Origin: Luteibacter sp. dw_328
GTDB lineage: Bacteria > Pseudomonadota > Gammaproteobacteria > Xanthomonadales > Rhodanobacteraceae
Direction of reading: 5' to 3'
NCBI RefSeq assembly: GCF_018449605.1
Contig: NZ_JAAVUW010000005.1
Location: 372,001 to 436,000, forward strand
Length of the DNA: 64,000 nt
How positions within the stretch are numbered: the stretch's first letter is position 1; the number at the start of each line of letters is the position of its first letter. The notes beneath the pieces are model-generated. The model had not been told where the DNA came from. It made no database searches and saw only the letters and a list, made by a program, of their open reading frames with translations. Both the position numbers and the translations under genes were made by a program. This document shows positions 8,525 through 16,160 of this stretch, one piece after another.

Positions 8525-9184
8525 CTACGCCATCAGCAGGTCTTCGTAGAACGCCCCGATAGGAAGGGTCGGATGCGCGATCTGGATTTCGAGGATCCAC
8601 AACCCCGGAACGGGGACTGCGTCGAAGCCACCGAGCGCACCGGCCTTGTGCACGGCATGCGGATAGTCGCCGACCCGATGCCCCTTGGTGGCGTGGTTGA
8701 GGCGCCAGCCCATGGCCTCGGCTTCGGCACTGGCGTAGTCGTAGAGGGCGACGCCCGTCACGCCTTCGCGCCACCGAGCGGCAGTGCGGGCGAAGAGCTC
8801 ACGTGACGCTTCCGAGCACGCGTGCATCGTCGCGTCGTCACCGACCACGAAGGTGTCACCGACATCGCCCTCGTGGCCATCGAAAACCGGACCCAGGTCG
8901 ATGAAGAAGATGTCGTTCGCGGCGAGCACGGTATCGGGGGCGGAACGCTGACGGAACGTCTTCAGCGTGTTGGCACCGAAGCGGACGATGCTCGGGTGCC
9001 AGATGCGCTGCATGCCGGCGGCGGCCAGGCGTTCGCCGGCCAGATCGATGGCCTCCGACTCGCTCATCCCCGGCGCGACACGCGACGCGATATCGCGCAG
9101 GGCCGTCCATGACTGCTCGCGGGCACCGAGCATCTGCTCGAGGGAGAAACGCTTGCCAACATGTTCGGCGGTCGCGACGGCCAT
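8525..9184 (-). CDS. M24 family metallopeptidase-like protein (creatinase/Xaa-Pro aminopeptidase fold)
   Basis: A 219-residue pita-bread domain without the N-terminal domain of true aminopeptidase P. Metal-ligand candidates are the two Asp in FFIDLGPVFDGHEGDVGDTF (about residues 92-109) and the His in NHATKGHRVGDYPHAVH (about 160-175), with a Glu in LEIQIAHP near the end. Short M24 proteins like this are usually annotated as M24 family metallopeptidases or aminopeptidase P family proteins; the substrate is unknown. It lies 30 bp downstream of tetR on the same strand and may be the last gene of the efflux operon. Confidence 0.8.
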   Translation of the reverse strand: MAVATAEHVGKRFSLEQMLGAREQSWTALRDIASRVAPGMSESEAIDLAGERLAAAGMQRIWHPSIVRFGANTLKTFRQRSAPDTVLAANDIFFIDLGPVFDGHEGDVGDTFVVGDDATMHACSEASRELFARTAARWREGVTGVALYDYASAEAEAMGWRLNHATKGHRVGDYPHAVHKAGALGGFDAVPVPGLWILEIQIAHPTLPIGAFYEDLLMA

Positions 9185-9214
9185 GGCTCGGTCCTGTTTG
9201 GGGTCAGGGCCCGA

Positions 9215-9796
9215 TTATCCCTCTTCGATGCCCGCCAGTTCGAGCGCCGCGTGCCGACCGGCGGCAAGCACCTCGTCCGACGTGGCTGGATCGTTGGTGG
9301 CGCGGGCGACCTGCATGGTGCCAGCCATCAGGCCGTAGAGGGCGATGGCGCGCGACCGCGCCTGGGCCGGTGGTAGCGCCGGCCATTGCGTGGCTGCCAG
9401 TTCCAGGAACTCGTTCACTCCGACCGTGAAGGCCGCTCGCACGGCGTCCGAATGACGGGCTACTTCGGCAGCGACAGCGGACGAGGGACAACCAAGTCCG
9501 GGATTGTCCCGATGGCGAATGGAAAAGTAGCTCCGGATGAGCCCGCCGAGTCCCTCGCCACCATCGATCCAATGCCGGAGTCGCGCCACCCGGTCCTTGA
9601 GCGCCGCCGTCACTGCCTCCCGCGTCAGGTCTTCCTTGGATTCGAAGTGGTTGTAGAAGGCACCGTTGGTGAGACCCGCCGCTGCCATCAGCGATTTCAC
9701 ACCCTCGCCTTCGATGCCGTGTTCGCGAAAACGGAACGCGGCGGTCTCGACGATGCGCTGGCGGGTCTGGTCCTTGTGTTCCTTGTCGTAACGCAT
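9215..9796 (-). CDS. TetR/AcrR family regulator of the efflux operon
   Basis: A 193-residue TetR protein, clearly paralogous to the one at 408-992 (RYDKEHKDQTRQRIVETAAFRFREHGIEG and AGLTNGAFYNHFESKEDLTREAV). Its start codon lies 4 bases after the stop of the outer-membrane factor gene, and its ribosome binding site (GGAG) is inside that gene, so the two are probably translationally coupled. The position as last gene of an emrA-emrB-OMF unit suggests it represses the operon and responds to a drug-like ligand. Confidence 0.88.
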   Translation of the reverse strand: MRYDKEHKDQTRQRIVETAAFRFREHGIEGEGVKSLMAAAGLTNGAFYNHFESKEDLTREAVTAALKDRVARLRHWIDGGEGLGGLIRSYFSIRHRDNPGLGCPSSAVAAEVARHSDAVRAAFTVGVNEFLELAATQWPALPPAQARSRAIALYGLMAGTMQVARATNDPATSDEVLAAGRHAALELAGIEEG

Positions 9797-9799
9797 GGC

Positions 9800-11257
9800 T
9801 CAGTGCTCCGTGGTGGCGACATCGTCGCGAGGTGCGTCCCAACCGCCGCCGAGGGCGCGGAAGGCGGCCACGGCGGAGCGCGCGTCGTTCGCGTGGACCT
9901 GTGCGAGCAGGTCCCGCGATGCGAGCAACTGGCGATCCTCGTCGAGCACCTCGATAAGGCTGATCGCACCGCCCTTGTACGCATCCTGCGCTGCGTCGCG
10001 AGCACGGATGTGCGCATCCACTTCGTCGGTCAGCAGCGCGTGCTGGGCCTCGAGCTGGGACAGGGACACGATGGCGTTCTCCACGTCTTCCGTGGCACGC
10101 AGCATCGACGCGCGGTACTTCGCCAGCGCTTCGGCATTGGCGCCCCTGGCCTGCTGCACCTCGGCGTCCACGCGGCCGAAGTCGAAGAGACGCCAGTGCA
10201 GGCCAAGCGCACCCTGGGGCTGGAAGGCGGCGCCGGTAAGCAGGTGGCCGGCGCCCAGCGTGCTGAAGCCGAGCAAGGCGGACAAGGAGACCGACGGGTA
10301 GTACTCGGACACGGCGACACCGATCCGCGCATTGCTGGCGGCGAGCTCGCGCTCGGCGGCGATCACGTCCGGGCGGCGACGAAGCAGGGCAGCCGGGCCG
10401 CCCGCCGCATCCACGCCGGGCACGAGGTACGACTTGCCGGCGCCACCGATCTCCGCGGCGTAGGTTCCCGGTGCCGCGCCCATGAGCACGTCGAGACGAT
10501 TGAGCTGTGTTTCCAGTTCGATCTTCAGCGGAGGTATCGTCGCCCGGGCCTGCAGGAGCAACGCTTCGGACTGGGCCGTCTCGCGTGCCGTGCCTACACC
10601 GTGCTCCGCGCGCAGGCGAACGAGGTCGACCAGGCCGGATTCGTTCTTGATCTGCTCTTCGGCGATGGCGATACGCTCCTGCGCACCGCGCACGCGGAAG
10701 TACGCGTCGGCCGCTTCGGCAGCCAGCGAGATGCGCACGCCGACGTGCGTGGCCTCTGCCGCCTGGTATTCCGCATCGGCGGCTTCGGCACCGCGGCGGA
10801 GGCCACCGGCAAGATCAGTCTCCCAGCTGGCACCGGCACCGATGTCCTGGATGGTCTGGTCGCGCTCGTAGCCCGGGAAGGCGCTGGCGATCGTGCCGAG
10901 CGGGCTGCGCGTGGACTGGTGCTGCCGGGCGACGCTGCCGTCGAGGCTTCCGCTCGGCATGCGATCGGCCTGTGCGTGCGCTGCCGCGGCACGCGCCTGT
11001 GCAACGCGGGCCGTGGAGGCGGCAAGGTCAAGATTTTGCGCCATCACGCGATCGACGATGGCAACCAGCTCGGGATCGTTGAAACCCTTCCACCACGCGT
11101 CCAGTGATGGAGCAGGCGCCGCGACCTGGCGCGCGGCCAGCGCGTCGGCCTCATGCCAGGTCGGGTTGGTGGCCATGTTGGGCCGGACGTAATCGGGACC
11201 GACCGTGCATCCCGCGAGACCCACGGCCAGCAAGGCGAAGAGGAATTTAGTGCGCAT
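9800..11257 (-). CDS. Efflux transporter outer membrane factor (OprM/NodT family lipoprotein)
   Basis: A 485-residue outer-membrane channel subunit. The N-terminus MRTKFLFALLAVGLAGCTVGPDYVRP is a lipoprotein signal with lipobox L-A-G-C (Cys 17) and the NodT-family tag GPDYxxP. Two RND/OMF repeats follow, with long helices rich in Ala, Glu and Gln (RVAQARAAAAHAQA; GAEAADAEYQAAEATHVGV). It forms the exit duct for the EmrAB-like pump encoded just upstream; the frames overlap by 11 bases. Family certain; assembly with EmrAB inferred from the operon. Confidence 0.92.
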   Translation of the reverse strand: MRTKFLFALLAVGLAGCTVGPDYVRPNMATNPTWHEADALAARQVAAPAPSLDAWWKGFNDPELVAIVDRVMAQNLDLAASTARVAQARAAAAHAQADRMPSGSLDGSVARQHQSTRSPLGTIASAFPGYERDQTIQDIGAGASWETDLAGGLRRGAEAADAEYQAAEATHVGVRISLAAEAADAYFRVRGAQERIAIAEEQIKNESGLVDLVRLRAEHGVGTARETAQSEALLLQARATIPPLKIELETQLNRLDVLMGAAPGTYAAEIGGAGKSYLVPGVDAAGGPAALLRRRPDVIAAERELAASNARIGVAVSEYYPSVSLSALLGFSTLGAGHLLTGAAFQPQGALGLHWRLFDFGRVDAEVQQARGANAEALAKYRASMLRATEDVENAIVSLSQLEAQHALLTDEVDAHIRARDAAQDAYKGGAISLIEVLDEDRQLLASRDLLAQVHANDARSAVAAFRALGGGWDAPRDDVATTEH

Positions 11258-12782
11258 CGGGGGAAGGCCCTTTCGGCGGCTGCACCTTGCGCATCAACGG
11301 GACCATGATCGTCGCGATGACAAAGCACACCATGATGGAGAGGAAGGCGTCGCTGTATGTCAGCGTCTGCGCCTCACGGAAGGTCAGTTGCCAGAGCGAT
11401 TGCAACGCGGCGGTGTAGTTCTCGGTATCCGCCGGGTTGGGCAGGAGGTTGTTCATCGCTTCGTTGGTCGGGTTCAGGTGCTCGGCAAGGCGGTAGAAAT
11501 GCAGATTGGTACGATCGCTGAGGATCGTTGCGCATCCGGCGATGCCCATCGCGCCACCGAGGTTGCGCATAAGGTTGAACAGACCCGACGCCTGCTTCAG
11601 TTTCGAGGGCAGCAGTCCGCCCAGGGTGAGCGTGACGGTCGGCGGAATGGCCAGCTGCTGGCCCATGCCACGAAGTGCCTGCGGGAACAGCAGCTCCGTG
11701 CCGCTCCAGTCATGCGTGATCGGGGTGAACTCGAACATCGACACCGCGAACAAGGCCAGGCCGACCATCAGCAACCAGCGCAGGTCTACGCGGTTGGCCA
11801 GCATCGAGTAGATCGGGATGGTCAGGATCTGGAAGACGCCCGTGGAGAACACCGCTTTGCCGATCTGCAACGCGCTGTAGCCTTCCACGCGGCCCAGGAA
11901 GAGCGGCGTCAGGTAGATGGTCGCGAACAGGCCGATGCCGGTAACGAAGGAGAAGAAGCAGCCCAGTGCGAAGTTGCGGTCCTTGAGCGCACGAAGGTCC
12001 ACCACCGGATGCTCGGCGGTGAGCCCGCGCCAGACAAAGAGCACGCCGGAGATCGCGGTGATCCATGCCGTGGTGCGGATGGTCGAATCCTGCATCCAGT
12101 TCCAGCGCGGGCCTTCCTCAAGCGTGTATTCGAGGCAGCCCAGGAAGGTCGCGATCAGCGCGATGCCCAGCCAGTCGCCCACTTTGAGCAGGGAGAAATC
12201 GGCTTCGTCGATCTTCACCAGGATCGGTACGGCAATGGTCACGAACGCACCGGGAATCAGGTTGACGAAGAACAGCCAGTGCCAGGAATAGTGGTCGGTG
12301 ATCCAGCCGCCAAGCGTTGGCCCGAGCGTCGGCGCCAGCGAAGCCAGCGCGCCGATGGTCGCCGCCGCCACGACGCGGTTCTTCCCTTCGAAAAACACGA
12401 AGGCCGTGGTGAAGACCATCGGGATCATCGAGCCGCCGAGAAAGCCCTGGGCGGCGCGGAACACGATCATGCTCTGGATGTCCCAGGCCAGGCCGCAAAG
12501 CAGGCTGGTAAGCGTGAAGCCGGCCGCCGAAACGGCGAACAGCCAGCGCGTGGAAAACACGCGGCTCAGCCATCCGGAGAGCGGAATCACCACGATCTCG
12601 GCGATGAGATAGCTCGTCTGCACCCAGGCGGTGTCGTCCGCGCCGGCCGAGAGGCCGCCGCCGATATCGCGCAGGGACGCGGAAACGATCTGGATGTCCA
12701 GCAACGCGATGAACATGCCCAGGCACATGCTCGCGAAAGCGAAGACCTTCTGGCCCTGGGTGAGATGAGCGATCGGGTTCAT
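11247..12782 (-). CDS. emrB: DHA2 family multidrug MFS transporter (EmrB-like)
   Basis: A 511-residue, 14-helix drug:H+ antiporter. The first helix reads FAFASMCLGMFIALLDIQIVSASLRDIGGGLS, with the family motif LDxxIVNxALP in slightly changed form (LDIQIVSASLRDI). Motif C-like glycines appear at LASLAPTLGPTLGGWITDHYSWHWLFFVNLIPG, and motif A-like GWLSRVFSTRW follows helix 2. It moves hydrophobic drugs or uncouplers across the inner membrane with the EmrA adaptor. It overlaps emrA by the ATGA at 12779-12782 and the OMF gene by 11 bases, a tight operon. Confidence 0.92.
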   Translation of the reverse strand: MNPIAHLTQGQKVFAFASMCLGMFIALLDIQIVSASLRDIGGGLSAGADDTAWVQTSYLIAEIVVIPLSGWLSRVFSTRWLFAVSAAGFTLTSLLCGLAWDIQSMIVFRAAQGFLGGSMIPMVFTTAFVFFEGKNRVVAAATIGALASLAPTLGPTLGGWITDHYSWHWLFFVNLIPGAFVTIAVPILVKIDEADFSLLKVGDWLGIALIATFLGCLEYTLEEGPRWNWMQDSTIRTTAWITAISGVLFVWRGLTAEHPVVDLRALKDRNFALGCFFSFVTGIGLFATIYLTPLFLGRVEGYSALQIGKAVFSTGVFQILTIPIYSMLANRVDLRWLLMVGLALFAVSMFEFTPITHDWSGTELLFPQALRGMGQQLAIPPTVTLTLGGLLPSKLKQASGLFNLMRNLGGAMGIAGCATILSDRTNLHFYRLAEHLNPTNEAMNNLLPNPADTENYTAALQSLWQLTFREAQTLTYSDAFLSIMVCFVIATIMVPLMRKVQPPKGPSPDAH

Positions 12783-13846
12783 GGCGCTTTGGTATCGATC
12801 GTCGCAGTGACGGAAAGGCCCGGGCGCAACGTACCGAGGTCGCCGTCGTTACCGTCGAGGGTGACGCGGACCGGTACGCGCTGGACGATCTTGGTGAAGT
12901 TGCCGGTGGCGTTCTCCGGCGGCAGGACGCTGAATTGCGCACCGGTGGCCGGCGCAAGGCTGGTCACGTGGCCTTTGAATGTCTTGCCCGGCAACACATC
13001 GGCGCGAACATCAACCACCTGCCCCACGCTCATGCGGGCCAGCTGGTCTTCCTTGAAGTTGGCATCGACCCAGAGGCCGTGGGCGGGCACGACGACGAGC
13101 ATCTGGCTACCCGCCGCGGCATAGGTGCCGACGCGTGCGCGACGGTTGCCGATGACGCCATCGACCGGGGCACGCAGTTCCGTGTACGAGAGATTCAGCC
13201 TCGCAATGTCGGCTTCGGCGTGGGCCTGGCTCAGTGCGGCCTCGACCTGATGCTTCTGCGTGTCGATGACGTCCAGCTGTCGCTGCGCGCCCTGGACCAC
13301 CGCCGAAGCGCGGTCGGTGGCTGCATGGGCCGTCTGGAAATCGGCCTGGGCACGCTGGGCGCTTTCCACCGAGACGGCCGAACGGCCGGCGAGGTCGCGG
13401 TAGCGCTGGTCGTCGAGTTTTGAGCGGTTCGCTTCGGCCTGGGCGGCCGACAGCCCGGCCTGGGCCTGCGCAATCACGCTGTGCTGTAACTGGGCCACCG
13501 CATCGAGGTTACGCAACGACGCTTCCTGCGCCGCGACGGCCGCCTCGGCTTTTTCCAGCGCTGCCTTGTAGTCGCGGTCGTCGATCTTCACCAGAAGATC
13601 GCCCTTGTGGACAGCCTGGTTGTCCGTGACGGCGATGCCCTGGATGTACCCGGGAACCTTGGAGCCGATCACGGTGATGTCGCCGCCGACATAGGCGTCA
13701 TCGGTGTCCTCAATGAACCGTCCGGTCGTCCACCAATGGGCGCCGTACAGGCCGACGACCACGATGAGGCCAACGAGGCCGATGATTTTAAAGCTCTTTT
13801 TTCGTCCCACAGCTTCGGAGACAGGAGTATCGATGACGGCGGCCAC
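12779..13846 (-). CDS. emrA: HlyD family membrane fusion protein (EmrA-like)
   Basis: A 355-residue periplasmic adaptor: one N-terminal membrane helix (KIIGLVGLIVVVGLYGAHWW, about residues 19-38), a split biotinyl-lipoyl domain (TDDAYVGGDITVIGSKVPGYIQGIAVTDNQAVHKGDLLVKIDDRDY and later LRAPVDGVIGNRRARVGTYAAAGSQMLVVVP), an alpha-helical hairpin of about 120 residues, and a beta-barrel domain with NFKEDQLARMSVGQVVDVRADVLPGKTFKGHV. These are hallmark EmrA features. First gene of the emrA-emrB-OMF-tetR operon; its promoter must lie in 13847-13950. Confidence 0.92.
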   Translation of the reverse strand: MAAVIDTPVSEAVGRKKSFKIIGLVGLIVVVGLYGAHWWTTGRFIEDTDDAYVGGDITVIGSKVPGYIQGIAVTDNQAVHKGDLLVKIDDRDYKAALEKAEAAVAAQEASLRNLDAVAQLQHSVIAQAQAGLSAAQAEANRSKLDDQRYRDLAGRSAVSVESAQRAQADFQTAHAATDRASAVVQGAQRQLDVIDTQKHQVEAALSQAHAEADIARLNLSYTELRAPVDGVIGNRRARVGTYAAAGSQMLVVVPAHGLWVDANFKEDQLARMSVGQVVDVRADVLPGKTFKGHVTSLAPATGAQFSVLPPENATGNFTKIVQRVPVRVTLDGNDGDLGTLRPGLSVTATIDTKAP

Positions 13847-13950
13847 GGCGGTACCTGCTGGATAGTGAAATTATGAACGTACTTTTAATGAAGATGATAC
13901 GCGTAATCTCAAGAGGCCGTGCACGACTTTTTTTCAAGGCAGATGTGAAA

Positions 13951-13970
13951 AGGCCGCCATGCGGCGGCCT
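13951..13970 (-). terminator. Intrinsic terminator after the nitronate monooxygenase gene
   Basis: AGGCCGCC (13951-13958), loop ATGC, GGCGGCCT (13963-13970); on the minus strand the hairpin is followed by TTTTCAC. It lies 21 bp after the stop codon of the gene ending at 13992. Confidence 0.7.
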
Positions 13971-13991
13971 CGGTATGCCTGTGGCGGCGCT

Positions 13992-15068
13992 TTACAGGCG
14001 GAGCAGGCGGGCCGCCTGCTCCACCACGTCGGCGACGATCTGCGCCGCCCCCGCCTCCCGGGCCAGGGCGCCGGACTGCCCGGACCACAACGGTTGGAAG
14101 TCGCCCAGCCCGTCCGGTTCGGTGGCGGCGCGCAGAGGAGTCAGCGGACCACCGGCCAGCGGGAACGGGAGCGGGTCCGTCGACAATACTCCCAGCTCAC
14201 GCATGATCCGGTTGACTACACCGCGCGCCGGTCTTCCGGTAAGCACGTTGGTCACTGCCGTGTTGTCGTCGCGTGCGGTGCGCAGCGCGTTGCGATGCGA
14301 AGTGACGCTGGTCGCCTCGTCCGCGAGCAGAAACGCCGTACCCAGCTGTACCGCCGATGCGCCAAGGCAAAGTCCGGCGGCCATGGCCCGGCCGTCGACA
14401 ATGCCTCCCGCGGCAATGACCGGCACGGTCAGCGCATCCACCATCTGCGGCACGAGCGCGATGCTGCCGGGTTGGGTGGCCATGTCATCGGTAAGGAAGT
14501 TGCCGCGATGCCCCCCCGCTTCGTAGCCCTGCGCGATGACAGCATCGCAACCGCGATCCTGGAGCCAGCGACCCTCCGCCACTGTCGTCGCCGATGCAAT
14601 CACGATAGCGCCGGTTGCCTTGACGCGATCCAGCAGCACGTCGTCTGGAAGGCCGAAATGAAAGCTCACCACTTCAGGACGCAGGTCCGATACGAGCGAA
14701 CACATGGCGGCATCGAAGGGTGCGCGTCCGCCAGCCTTCGGCAGCGTAGCGACATCGACGCAGAACTCGGCGAAGTAAGGCGCAAGTCGGTCGAGCCAGC
14801 GCCTCGTCATGTCGTCGGTCGGCGAGACAGGTGTATGTGCGAAGAAATTCAGGTTGATCCGGGAGCCCGGCGCTGCCGCGCGGAATGTCCTCACTTCCGC
14901 GTCTATCGTGTCGAGGGAAAGGGATGCACAGGGAATGGCTCCGAGGCCACCGGCACGTGCCACCGCGATGGCGAGTGCTGACCCACCCGATCCCGCCATG
15001 GGCGCGAGTAACAGGGGGTGCTCGATGGCGAAGAGGTCGAGGGCGCGGCGATCTATCCAGGCGGTCAT
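13992..15068 (-). CDS. Nitronate monooxygenase (2-nitropropane dioxygenase family)
   Basis: The frame is open to 15158, but the ATG at 15068 with CAGGAAT 6-11 bases upstream starts the conserved sequence MTAWIDRRALDLFAIEHPLLLAPMAG, giving 358 residues. It is an FMN-binding TIM barrel: the PMAGxxGxxLA motif, NFFAHTPV, and the signature A-Q-G-Y-E-A-G-G-H-R-G around residue 190, which holds the flavin phosphate and the catalytic His. The enzyme oxidises toxic alkyl nitronates such as propionate-3-nitronate. It stands alone with its own terminator, divergent from a GntR gene. Confidence 0.9.
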   Translation of the reverse strand: MTAWIDRRALDLFAIEHPLLLAPMAGSGGSALAIAVARAGGLGAIPCASLSLDTIDAEVRTFRAAAPGSRINLNFFAHTPVSPTDDMTRRWLDRLAPYFAEFCVDVATLPKAGGRAPFDAAMCSLVSDLRPEVVSFHFGLPDDVLLDRVKATGAIVIASATTVAEGRWLQDRGCDAVIAQGYEAGGHRGNFLTDDMATQPGSIALVPQMVDALTVPVIAAGGIVDGRAMAAGLCLGASAVQLGTAFLLADEATSVTSHRNALRTARDDNTAVTNVLTGRPARGVVNRIMRELGVLSTDPLPFPLAGGPLTPLRAATEPDGLGDFQPLWSGQSGALAREAGAAQIVADVVEQAARLLRL

Positions 15069-15250
15069 GGCGATTCCTGACGAACAGGCATCGACGCACG
15101 CAGGAGGGTACGTCGACGCATTGCGATGAGAAGATTCTAGCCTGCCACAATCAGACATGGGTCAAGACCGTCGGAGCAGGTGGCTTCTCTTTCGGCGCTC
15201 GCACCCCGTACGATGTATGCCTCGGGCGAATCGTCAAAGGAGCGCATTGC

Positions 15251-15961
15251 ATGGTGAAGCCCGTGGGAGCACGTAGCCTCCACAACCAGGTCGTTCACGA
15301 ACTGGGACAGCTGATCGTCAGCGGCAAGCTTGCGCCGGGCGAGGGTCTTCCGCGCGAGGATCTCCTGGCCGAACAGCTGCAGGTCAGCCGCACCGCGCTG
15401 CGCGAAGCGATGAAAGTTCTCGTGGCGAAGGGACTGATCGAATCCCGCCAGCGAACCGGTGCCCGCGTGCGCGAGGCCATTCACTGGAAGCAGCTCGATG
15501 CCGAGGTGCTGGCCTGGCGCTGCGCCTCCATGCCGACGGACAGCTTCGTCGAACAGCTGGTCGAAATGCGTGAGCTGATCGAGCCCGGTGCCGCGGCCGC
15601 AGCGGCAAAACGACGAACCGACGCACAGATCGTCGAGCTCAAGGCCGCCTACGATGCGATGGCGGCATCCGAAGACCTGGATGCCTGGGCCGAAGCGGAT
15701 CTGGCCTTTCACGAGATCCTGCTGAAGGCCACCAACAACTCGCTCATGGTGTCGTTGTTTTCGGTAATCGAGACGGCGCTGGGTACGTTCTTCCTGCTCT
15801 CCGCACGCAACGCGAGCAACTTCAAGGCGGCCCTGCCGCAGCATCAGAAGGTCTATGAAGCCGTGCGTCGCGGCCAGCCCGAGGTGGCGAGGAAGGCCAT
15901 GCTGGCCATGGTGGCCGAGTCACGGGCGAACATTCTCCGCCAGGCCCAGACCAAGGCCTGA
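15251..15961 (+). CDS. GntR/FadR family regulator with FCD domain, DgoR-like
   Basis: The frame is open from 14885, but the ATG at 15251 starts the conserved region and gives 236 residues. The winged helix is at residues ~8-75 (LHNQVVHELGQLIVSGKLAPGEGLPREDLLAEQLQVSRTALREAMKVLVAKGLI), followed by RVREAIHWKQLDAEVLAWRC, which resembles E. coli DgoR (the galactonate repressor), and an FCD domain with the Asp/His ligands DLAFHEILLKATNN and LPQHQKVYEAV. It precedes a TonB receptor, aldose epimerase and alpha-galactosidase set, so a sugar or sugar-acid effector is likely. Confidence 0.88.
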   Translation: MVKPVGARSLHNQVVHELGQLIVSGKLAPGEGLPREDLLAEQLQVSRTALREAMKVLVAKGLIESRQRTGARVREAIHWKQLDAEVLAWRCASMPTDSFVEQLVEMRELIEPGAAAAAAKRRTDAQIVELKAAYDAMAASEDLDAWAEADLAFHEILLKATNNSLMVSLFSVIETALGTFFLLSARNASNFKAALPQHQKVYEAVRRGQPEVARKAMLAMVAESRANILRQAQTKA

Positions 15962-16041
15962 GCGCGGGCCGGCGGGAAGCCCCGTGCAGCGCCATTTCAC
16001 GCAAATGCTGCGCCGCAGCTTGCGGTCATATAATAATAAAA

Positions 16042-16049
16042 TACTACAA
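16042..16049. promoter_or_regulatory. Candidate DgoR-type operator half-site in an AT-rich promoter
   Basis: TACTACAA (16042-16049) matches 8 of 11 bases of the published E. coli DgoR operator TTGTA(C/G)TACAA; the left three bases are AAA instead of TTG. It lies in the AT-rich patch TCATATAATAATAAAA (from 16026), which contains a TATAAT-like hexamer at 16030-16035, about 110 bp before the receptor gene. Weak but in the right place for control by the adjacent GntR protein. Confidence 0.35.
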
Positions 16050-16160
16050 TTGACCCACGGGACAATCTTGAACGGCGAGTGATAACGGTGATGGAGGCAA
16101 GGCGACTTGCTTCCCGGGGAACCGTGCGCCGCAAATTCATCCATAGTGGGGAGTTAAGGA

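Noticed and set aside
9386-13124. Long plus-strand frames opposite the emr operon (573 and 639 codons)
   Set aside because: Both are antisense to clear efflux genes and have no domain or start signal.
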